From Irineochytrium annulatum (lineage: Eukaryota > Chytridiomycota > Chytridiomycetes > Chytridiales > Chytridiaceae): 16,617 nucleotides of DNA. Under the pieces are notes generated by a model. It worked only from the letters and a program-made list of their open reading frames with translations. It searched no databases and was not told the origin of the DNA. The first letter of the stretch is position 1, and every line of letters begins with the position of its first letter. The position numbers were made by a program, and so were the translations under genes. Positions 10,031 to 16,617 of this stretch are shown here, piece by piece. The stretch spans positions 1 to 16,617 of the forward strand of contig JADGJL010000635.1 in the NCBI GenBank assembly GCA_027600665.1. Direction: 5' to 3'.

Positions 10031-10236
10031 GCCTGTCTCTAGCAACGTCCAGCGAATTTCCTTTCTGCTGCATGTCGTTTTCATTTTTCCTGCTACAACG
10101 GAGATGGTCTGCTGTGTGCTGGATGGGTCTCCAGCATTTTGCCTGTCTCTAGCAACGTCCAGCGAGTTCCCTTTCTGCTGCATGTCGTTTTCATTTTTCC
10201 TGCTACAACGGAGGTGGTCTGCTGTGTGCTGAATGG
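10031..10236 (+). repeat. Tandem duplication, 110-bp period
   Basis: The segment starting GCCTGTCTCTAGCAACGTCC at 10031 returns at 10141, an exact 110-bp offset. About 96 bp of copy 2 match copy 1 with four mismatches, ending near 10236. The period is not a multiple of three and the copies read in different frames, so the open frame on the minus strand here is not a protein gene. The low divergence suggests a fairly recent duplication. It starts 32 bp after the tRNA. Confidence 0.9.
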
Positions 10237-10698
10237 ATGCCCACATACTTGACCAGGCAACAAATTGGCATATCAGGAATGGTGGTTATGTTGAATAGCA
10301 GCATGTTCATGTGGCCGTTTTGAGGTATCATTACTAAACAGCCAAACGATCCACATCCCTATAGAGCCAATTTATAGCGTTGATACTTTCGCATACAATG
10401 AACTTGACGAGAGTGCAAGCTTATGACCGGCATTCAACAGGAAGGGCCCAACGAACGACATGCGGCACAAGAATAACGCGATTGCTGAGTATGAGCAGTG
10501 TATTTTACCGTTAAGCAATGAGTATGTGAAGAGTATGTGCAATTAGCGCCAGGCGCGATGAGGTTCACCAATCGAGTATGTGCCGTATAACCCCGCTGCC
10601 GGCTTACTAGTTATCATACTATCCCCCACGAGCTCGGGCCCTCCCCCGCTGGCCCCACAGGCCTCCACAACGCGGCGACCACAATTTGCACGTCATTC
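10237..10698. other. Non-coding spacer with a repeated GAGTATG motif
   Basis: No gene supported. GAGTATG occurs at 10487, 10520, 10531 and 10574; the last three continue as GAGTATGTG. The remainder is mixed AT/GC sequence without clear coding bias. Confidence 0.5.
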
Positions 10699-10926
10699 TC
10701 ATCCTCCTCGCTCGGTGTCGGGCACATCTCTGTCCTCGTCCCCAGGCCGCAGCCAATCTTTCCCCTTGAGCTGGCGCCTCTTCTCGCGCGACCTGCGCCG
10801 GCCTCGCGTTATGGTGGAGCCGAGCGCACGCAGCGCGCCACGGAGGTTCGGCTTGGGCCGCGGCGTCGTTGCGGTGTAGTTGGCCGGTGTCGACGTCGAT
10901 GTCGCGGCAGGCGTGGGTGGCGGCAT
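10699..10926 (-). CDS. Small basic hypothetical protein, possibly the last exon of a longer gene
   Basis: The minus-strand frame from ATG 10926 to TGA 10699 encodes 75 residues. It is Pro/Thr-rich at first, then Arg/Lys-rich (RGRRRSREKRRQLKG), with an acidic C-terminal end. Codon use is GC3-rich like the neighbouring genes, and the ATG has A at -3. The same frame is open up to 11046. A spliced model is possible: an upstream exon ending at 11073 (VERVATTREDAKMMG), an intron 11072-10985 (GTAAGG donor, CCAG acceptor, 88 nt), and an exon 10984-10699 that stays in frame. The upstream exon has weaker coding character and a GTAAGT inside it, so its structure is unsure. No domain recognised; the basic centre suggests nucleic-acid or membrane contact at most. 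Confidence 0.38.
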   Translation of the reverse strand: MPPPTPAATSTSTPANYTATTPRPKPNLRGALRALGSTITRGRRRSREKRRQLKGKDWLRPGDEDRDVPDTERGG

Positions 10927-11454
10927 TTTGGGCTGAATGAGGTGGCGTTGGGGGGATTTTTTGGGAAAAACGGCTGCTTTTGTACTGGCAGTTCGAAGGG
11001 GTGGAGAAATCGCTTCCACGTACCCGGCAAACTTGTTTGTTGGCATTCTCGTGGATGAGGCAACTTCCTTACCCCATCATCTTGGCATCCTCCCGCGTAG
11101 TTGCCACTCGCTCAACATCAACCCTTCCAACACCCGAACTTACAGCAGTAAGTACTACACAGGAAATCAAAGGAGCTTCAGCAAAGACGCGAAGCTCAAG
11201 TAGAGCTGACGCGTCAACCCTCTTCTTACTGTAATATGCAGCATAACGCATTCAGTACGGTCCCATCTGAGCAAGGCCAGGCCCAGCCTGAAACTTCCTG
11301 TGTTCTCATATCTGCCTATCTCTCGCAGAGCCGATGATCGCAAGCCGCTTCATCCATAACCCCCACTTTTTGTCAGTTCCCTCGACCGCATGCACTCCAG
11401 CTCACACTCCTCGTCGCGTGAAGGGGCGGTTAATGCGGGGGTCGGCGCTCGCGC

Positions 11455-12080
11455 TTAACGTTTAGGGAGGGCAAGGAGTCGCCGGAGGAAGCGATGGTGG
11501 GGCCCATGGCGGGCGCGGAGGGCCGCCACATCGTCCGATGTTGCGTGGCCGATGATGTCGGCCAGCAACTGTTGAGGATTTCGCGCACAGGTTACGTCTG
11601 CATCGCGCCGTACCCAAACGGGCGACGAGTTGTCGGGGGCGTAGTCGCGGATGCGAAGTTGAGTTTCTTCTGTGGTCGTGCCTTGTCATAAATGTTTAAC
11701 CCAAACAAAGAGAAAACTATCAACTGACGTTCTGTTTTGGTGCCTCTTGCAAACGTGAAATTTCTAGCAATGGAGAAAATCTAAACTCACCTTCTCCCTC
11801 GCGTCCCGCTTCCTCTCCCGCTCCGCGTGCCTCGTGCACAGCTTGTACTCCTCGTCGCTCTCGACCCGGCATTCGACCACGATAGGGTCGGTCGCGGAGA
11901 TGGCGGGGATCGTGACAGGTGAATGTGGTGCAAGAAAGATTGAGATTAGGTCCGAGGTCAGGAGCGGTTGAGCACCAGAAAGCGCCAACTGCCGTTACGT
12001 CGTCGTCCTAATCGTCAGAGGACCCTGAGCGTCGCGCATGCAGAGCAAAGAGAACCCGCATCGAACCGACCCTTCGCCAT
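11455..12080 (-). CDS. Hypothetical protein, two or three exons, frame set by a tandem splice donor
   Basis: No family recognised. Two coding-like segments are clear on the minus strand. One is 11988-11791, containing DPIVVECRVESDEEYKLC and ERERKRDAREK. The other is 11681-11455, containing RIRDYAPDNSSPVWVRR and ending RRLLALPKR before TAA. Both are GC3-rich. They join in frame only if the donor is GTTTAG at 11786, not the perfect GTGAGT at 11790 four bases earlier. The acceptor is at 11681/11682 (ACAAG). The 5' end is uncertain: the frame has no ATG of its own, and 11988 directly follows an AG. A 19-codon frame from ATG 12080 could join across a very short 35-nt intron (12023-11989, CTGAC inside), giving 161 residues in total. 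A frameshifted pseudogene is the main alternative. Confidence 0.45.
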
Positions 12081-13075
12081 CGCGACCTTCCCTCGTCCGG
12101 CACTAAGTGCGAGCGAGAGCGAGCTACAAAAGAGTCGTATGGTCACGCATGAAACCAAAGGACGGTGGGAGGAGTTGCATAGCCTCGTCCCAGCGAGGTG
12201 AGGCGACGAGGGTGTCCACAGCAACGTTGTGGGGCTGGTCAAGCTGTCAGAACAAGGCTGCATACTTTGCTTGTATGATTGCGGGTGATTTCCTTTCAGC
12301 TGGCACTCGTTGTCGTGGAGCCAAACCTGGAGACTAACGCAGTGGCTACTCCAAAGTCCGCTGCCCTTTCCTTGCTCGTTGCTTCTGTGACGAGCAAGTC
12401 GCCCAACATCGATGTTTACCTCTTACTTTTCTTGTAAAGTGGACGGGCTTTGGGAAAATGATGTGTTATTCCGCAGCAGATCATAGATATGATGTTGATT
12501 GTGATACTTTTACTCATGGGTGGATACAAGCTGCAGCGACGAGAGCGCCGTGAAGGGGCTGCTCCGGGTTAGCTTCGCTTTGAGGAGTTCCTCGTCTGGG
12601 GTCCACCTTGAGGTCATCGACGCTGCGCTGCTATTCCTTGGTAGCTTAGCTTCCTTCTAAGCCTGGCAAGAATTTGTAGCGTTCAAGATAAGTTTTGCAT
12701 CTCTGTCGCGCTATTTTTTCCTTGCGCTATGAGACGGGCATCAGATCTCTCTGGAAATCAGACCACCTCTCCAGCCCAAATGCACCAAAACGTCTGGTAT
12801 ACAACAAGGTAGGGCCGCTGACGTCTGAATGACGGTCGTCTGCCCACCACGAGAAGCAGCCTGCCTAAGGATCGCGTGGGCGGGATAAAAAAAGATATGG
12901 ATCCTGGTCACAATGCGACAGCCGTGTGCAAATGCTGCAGTGCGAGGTTTTAGCCGGCCTTGTAGTGGAAGTTCCGTCATTTTGGTGCAGCTCACGAAAC
13001 CTGTTCCGCGCCCGCATGGCAGGTGGTGCCTGGCAGCACTACCCTCAAGATGGATGCGTTCGACAGCTCCGGTCA
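12081..13075. other. Spacer without a supported gene
   Basis: Open frames on both strands, such as 12741-13076 minus and 12913-13419 plus, show no recognisable domain and no steady codon bias. The region contains a 9-bp hairpin at 12371-12398 and probably the promoter of the PH-domain gene. Confidence 0.45.
12371..12398. repeat. Perfect 9-bp inverted repeat (hairpin)
   Basis: CTTGCTCGT at 12371-12379 pairs exactly with ACGAGCAAG at 12390-12398 across a 10-nt loop. No neighbouring U-run or gene end gives it a clear role. Confidence 0.6.
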
Positions 13076-13081
13076 TATATA
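13076..13081 (+). promoter_or_regulatory. TATA box of the PH-domain gene
   Basis: TATATA in the context CATATATAGG lies 67 nt before the ATG at 13148, the usual spacing for a TATA box with a short leader. There is no ATG between it and the start codon. Confidence 0.5.
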
Positions 13082-13147
13082 GGAGAAGCGTAACGGGCTG
13101 CTCCTTACTTCAACGCGCACTCCGACGTGACGTGCAGGGCTTCTTGA

Positions 13148-14972
13148 ATGATGGTCTTGACGACGGCGACCACAACCTCGGAATCCGCGAGCGTGAGGCC
13201 CGCGTTCGCGAGGCCTCCCCGCAAGCAGTCCCTTACTCAACCCTCCGCGCCATTTGCCGCCGGCAGCACCGCGATGCCGATGCCGCCGCGGCTCGCGTTC
13301 ACGCCCCGCGGCGTCCTCAAGCCACGGCCCTCCCCGAAGAGCGCGCCGCTCGTCCCCGTGCCGCCGATCCCGGTCTCCGCAGCCTCGCCGACGACGGTGA
13401 CATCCCCGACGTTCGGTGACGGCGGGGCGGTGGACAGTCTCCTGTCAACGCTGGAGAGCACATTCGCGCTCCTGCGGGATCAGGCTGGGTACCTGGACGG
13501 CGAACTAGAGGACGGGGATCCACTGACTATTGAGCGCGCCATGACGGAACCGGGATGCCTCTTCAGCGGACACCTTCTCAAGCTCACCCTGCCGTAAGTT
13601 AACGAACGCGTCGCGCCCTTCCTTCCACTGGCATTCACGTGCTCTAATCCCAGTTCTTGATCCAAACAGTCATCCTACTTCAACAAATCCCTCCTGGCTA
13701 CCAACCTTCCTCATCCTCCGTCCAGCTCAACTCCTCCACTTCCCGTCCACTTCCCCGACATCCGTATCCATCCCCTTTTCAATCAACCACACCACCCTCG
13801 CGCGGATCACCACCTCGGACGTGCTCGAGATCTCAACCGACGACGAAGCAGACCGGTGGACGCTCGCGTCCTCCTCCGACGCGTACCTCGTTTCATGGCG
13901 CGACGCCATCAACCGCGCGGCCGCCCGGCACCGACACGCCATGCTGCCACCCAGGTCGCACTACGTGCACCCGCCTGTCCGTGCCGGGAGGTCCGCGAGC
14001 TTCGCCGATGGAGGTGCATGGACGCCCCCGCCTTCAGGTCCGCCGGTGATGTCGTTGCCCGCGAACGCGAACGCAGGACCGTTGCCGCCGTGGTCTCCCG
14101 TGTATGCCGTCGTCCCGTCATCGTCCGCGCCCGTTCCTTTGACATTGCCCGCGTCAGCCTCCCCGTTGATGTCCCCGGTGTTATACAACGCGCACCAGCC
14201 ACCGCCGTGGTCATCCGCGTCAGCTTCCCCGCTGACGTCCCCGACGTCTAACGCGCCAATACCGCCGCCGTGGTCGAACGCTGGCGGTCAACAGCCGTTC
14301 GAAGCCCCGCTGTCACCGTTATCACCCCTGTCGCCTGGCCCGATAATGGCGCGGTCGCGGAGCATGCCGGTTCATCAACGGGCGCCGGATACCTCGAACG
14401 TGGCTGCCTACGGTGGTGTCGAGTACGACGGACCTGACGGCGTTAGCCGCGTCTTCGGGCCCACGCGGGGCTCCTCAATGCCGATTTCGAAGTCTACGTC
14501 CGCGCATGGCGGTATGGCTGGTGTGGCACAACACTGGAGGCAATGGTTTGGGCACGGAGGTGGAGGAGGGAGTGCAGGAGACGGCGGAGGAGCAGGTGGA
14601 GGTGTCGGCGAGGTGGTTGATTGTGGGAACTGGGGCGGGGTACTAGCGGCCGTCAAGGAAGAACGCGTCGGCCAGTGGGAGGACGTCGGGAACGCGCCTC
14701 CACCGGCGACGTTGATGCGCGGCGGGGAGGAGAACTTGATGGTGGTTAGTCCCGTGGATGATGTGCTGTTCTCGGGGCGGTCAAATAGCCAGGGTGGCGG
14801 TAGGTTTAAAGGCATGAAGAAAAAGAAGAGCGCGACGAGCATGAGGTCGGACGCGAGCATTTGGACGGCGAGCACGGGGACAACTGCGAGTGCGACAGGC
14901 TCGAGCCTAGGGTCAATAGGGTCGGCCGGATTATTGAGGTCGAGGTCCGCGTCTATGAGTCAATGGCCTTGA
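13148..14972 (+). CDS. PH-domain-containing protein, two exons
   Basis: Exons 13148-13593 and 13670-14972 give 582 residues. The 76-nt intron has GTAAGT, CTAAT at 13644-13648 and AACAG, and it splits the PH domain. An in-frame TGA sits just before ATG 13148 and a second ATG follows at 13151. Residues 1-110 are Pro/Ser-rich. A short helical stretch (SLLSTLESTFALLRDQAGYL) precedes the PH fold at about 138-240. Its marks are SGHLLKL (strand 1), then after the splice WLPTFLILRPAQLLHF, a segment with ISTDDEADRWTLASSSDAYL, and the C-terminal helix SWRDAINRAAARH with its conserved Trp. PH domains bind phosphoinositides or proteins and place proteins at membranes; ligand specificity cannot be read here. 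The rest is a P/S/G-rich tail with repeats, ending with a KKKK cluster and Ser-rich segment. Likely a cortical or signalling adaptor. Confidence 0.85.
14151..14279 (+). repeat. In-frame tandem repeat in the PH-protein tail
   Basis: Two adjacent units, 14151-14216 (66 nt) and 14217-14279 (63 nt), both begin GCGTCAGC and end near CCGCCGTGGTC. They encode ASASPLMSPV...PPPWS and ASASPLTSPT...PPPWS. A partial PPWSP unit precedes them near 14090. They differ by whole codons, so frame is kept. Confidence 0.8.
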
Positions 14973-15244
14973 TTTTTTCTATTATTATTATGAAGGTTAC
15001 CCAAGTTGTCTGTATTGATATCGTTTATCTATTCTAGTGATCTTTGTCATTTTATCACACACGCGAGTTTTCATCTCCTTCTCATTTGCGACAGTACTTT
15101 TATATTGTCCTAGAACGCTTTATCATTCTTCCGTGTCCTCTTAAGCGTTTGCGCATTCCGTGCCTCCGTATCCACCATTTATATAGTTTCTATGATATCG
15201 TTTAATTGCCGGTGACTCTGTCCCCGGTTGAATTGCTAATGCCT

Positions 15245-15250
15245 AATAAA
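15245..15250 (+). terminator. AATAAA polyadenylation signal after the PH gene
   Basis: A canonical AATAAA lies about 270 nt after the stop at 14972 in AT-rich DNA. It is the only clear signal between the two genes. Confidence 0.45.
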
Positions 15251-15507
15251 TATGCTACAGCTAAAACCAGTAATTACTCTCAAATGACAGCGTTCCTTCC
15301 CTACATACCATAACTGCGTGATATCCCAATCTTGCAATTATGTATTCCCGTACTTCGCTGTGGCCGTCTCGATGACTTCTCTTACGGCCTTTGGATGTTC
15401 CGACCCCCGTCCTCGGATATGGTTTGGTGGCAGGGGGTGCCTGTCAAAGGCCTTGCCGTGAATCAAAAAGCCGCCCTCCCTCACCGCATCGCCAACGCCA
15501 ACAATCA

Positions 15508-15512
15508 CCAAT
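15508..15512 (+). promoter_or_regulatory. CCAAT box upstream of the bestrophin-like gene
   Basis: CCAAT lies 96 nt before the ATG at 15609, within the range where HAP/NF-Y sites act. Tentative because the motif is short. Confidence 0.35.
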
Positions 15513-15608
15513 CACCACGCGACTTCCCGCTTCTTCCTTCGTCCCCTCATCCTCGAACAACCTTCCTCTCTCGCCTGATCCGTGATCAAGTAAAGGATTC
15601 AAGCAAAG

Positions 15609-16617
15609 ATGGCCAGCCAACACGGGATCCAGCGCGCGCCGACGATGGCCGCGTTCGCGAGCAAGCACGTGCATAAGACTCCTCTGCCGCTCGTTTTGGA
15701 GTGAGTGTTGGCGAGGGAGTTGACGGTGGGATGGGATCGCGCTAGGGACGATAACTATCGATCAGGAGGAGAGGAGATGAACGATCATGAAGGATCAAGG
15801 ACGACGCGAAGGCTTAAGGAAAGGATTTGCGTGGACGAATAGCATGGTGCCAGGGATCGAACGAGTCGCAAAGGGTGGCTAGGAAGACGACGGAAGGTGG
15901 CGACCGCTTTCTTCTTATTCCCCCGTGACGGACTGAGGGTGTACGGCCACCGGGATCAACCGCTCCCTCTCAGTTCTCGCCGTTTCCTCGTCCTGAGCTA
16001 GTCTTGAGCTAACCCGTTCGTTTGCAGGGAGGACGAGAAGACGCCTTGGTTCCGCTGGCGCGGTTCTGTTCTCCCCTCCACTTTACCCTACATTATCGGA
16101 TACACCTGCTACACTGGTATGTGACCATCAAAGTTCTAAGAGATGGGGTAGACGGGAGCTAGTGTGCGGACAACTGTCCACACCAGAACTATTGTCGCCA
16201 TGACGGCACCATCCCTATCGCACCCACCCTCTTCACGGCCACCTTTAACGCCCCCTCCCCCTTCACAGCCATTGTCGTGACCATTTACAAGACCACGTCC
16301 TTCGACATGACGATCCCGCAAGCCCTTATTCCGATCCTCACCGTCGTTCTCGGTCTTCTCATGGCCTTCCGCACGAACCTGTCCTACGATCGCTTCTGGG
16401 AGGGGAGGAAGCTGTGGAGCACGCTGACGAGCAACGTGCGAGCGGCCGCTAGGTTGTTGCACTCGACGCTAACTAGGGAGGAGCTGGAGACGCCCGAGCA
16501 GAAGTTGGATCATGCGCAGAAGGTATTATTAGGAAAAGGGGAAAGAGGTTGGAGGGAGATTATCGCGCACCCGACCTCCCGCGCGAAGTGCGCATTCTTT
16601 CATGTCGCCTTCTGGAC
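15609..16617 (+). CDS. Bestrophin-like anion channel (UPF0187 family), 5' part, cut by window end
   Basis: Exons 15609-15700, 16028-16116 and 16269-16522 read in frame. Introns are 327 nt (GTGAGT, CTAAC at 16009-16013, GCAG) and 152 nt (GTATGT, ACAG). The start is MASQHGIQRAP; then come RWRGSVLPSTLPYIIGYTC, a TM segment continuing AIVVTIYKTTSFDMTIPQ, and ALIPILTVVLGLLMAFRTN. Next is the hallmark SYDRFWEGRKLW. The spacing W-R-G-S-V-P near the N-terminus and FRxNxSYDRxWEGRxxW is typical of fungal and bacterial bestrophin/UPF0187 membrane proteins, which form pentameric chloride channels in animals. After QK at 16522 a donor GTATTA appears, but the frame also stays open to 16617, so the last exon end is undecided. 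About 146 residues are in the window, roughly a third of the usual length. Role in fungi is not established; anion homeostasis is the likely function. Confidence 0.85.

Larger units (their letters stand above)
9901..10264. repeat. 10-bp direct repeat flanking the tRNA and tandem-repeat block
   Basis: AGGCAACAAA occurs at 9901-9910 and again at 10255-10264, bracketing a 344-bp segment that holds the tRNA gene and the 110-bp tandem duplication. A perfect 10-mer pair placed like this resembles a target-site duplication, but it does not abut the tRNA (17 bp gap) and chance cannot be excluded. Confidence 0.35.
14973..15608. other. Intergenic region between PH gene and bestrophin gene
   Basis: Holds the 3' UTR of the PH gene and the promoter of the channel gene. 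The first part is AT-rich. A 114-codon open frame at 15332-15676 runs into the bestrophin start in another frame and has no protein-like pattern. Confidence 0.5.

Noticed and set aside
10010..10246. 78-codon minus-strand frame with repeated phrases
   Set aside because: It is the 110-bp tandem duplication read in different frames; the phrases come from DNA repetition.
12741..13076. 111-codon minus-strand frame
   Set aside because: Overlaps the promoter area of the PH gene, has mixed codon use and no recognisable motif.
12913..13419. 168-codon plus-strand frame
   Set aside because: Out of frame with the PH gene it overlaps; the GC3-rich frame is the one starting at 13148.
15332..15676. 114-codon plus-strand frame upstream of the bestrophin gene
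   Set aside because: Runs into the first exon in another frame; the start at 15609 leads to a well-supported splice and the family motifs.
16136..16462. 108-codon minus-strand frame
   Set aside because: Antisense of the bestrophin-like exon with SYDRFWEGRKLW.
1..16617. CRISPR array, prophage, bacterial operon or complete transposon
   Set aside because: No evenly spaced repeats, no transposase, reverse transcriptase or integrase motifs and no terminal inverted repeats were found by eye; gene structure is eukaryotic.

Overview
The window looks like nuclear DNA of a filamentous fungus, most likely a basidiomycete. This is inferred from compact, intron-bearing genes with high third-position GC. 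Most introns are 45-155 nt and have GT..AG ends with CTAAC/CTGAC/CTAAT branch motifs. AATAAA signals, an intact eukaryotic tRNA-Gln gene, a fungal MFSD1-like carrier and a fungal bestrophin also fit. There is no bacterial-style operon. No CRISPR array, virus or complete transposon was seen.

Layout on the + strand: (1) 517-4328, a three-exon gene for a ~1198-residue low-complexity protein with two polyQ runs and a ~250-residue charged helical/coiled-coil core, preceded by T-homopolymers and two overlapping upstream ORFs; (2) 4329-4978, T-rich spacer; (3) 4979-5932 on the minus strand, coding-like segments in shifting frames that read like a decayed F-box/leucine-rich-repeat protein gene; (4) 6389-9072, a six-exon MFS transporter of the MFSD1 type with an acidic dileucine motif and a histidine-rich C-terminal tail, followed by AATAAA; (5) 9181-10698, non-coding accessory region with tRNA-Gln(CTG), a 110-bp tandem duplication and a flanking 10-bp direct repeat; (6) 10699-12080, two small hypothetical genes on the minus strand, reconstructed with less certainty; (7) 12102-13147, spacer with a hairpin and a TATA box; (8) 13148-14972, a two-exon PH-domain protein; (9) 15609 to the window end, the 5' part of a bestrophin-like anion channel, cut by the window edge.

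The neighbouring genes do not form an evident pathway. Two encode membrane transporters (a probable vacuolar/lysosomal carrier and an anion channel), one a membrane-lipid-binding adaptor, and one a structural or scaffold-like protein. I do not see a clear new multi-gene system. The most unusual points are the uORF/ATGA chain before the first gene, the His-rich MFSD1-like tail, the tRNA-plus-repeat block bracketed by direct repeats, and a 4-nt tandem splice donor that decides the reading frame of a small minus-strand gene. Exon boundaries were set by eye from reading frames and splice motifs, with no transcript evidence.
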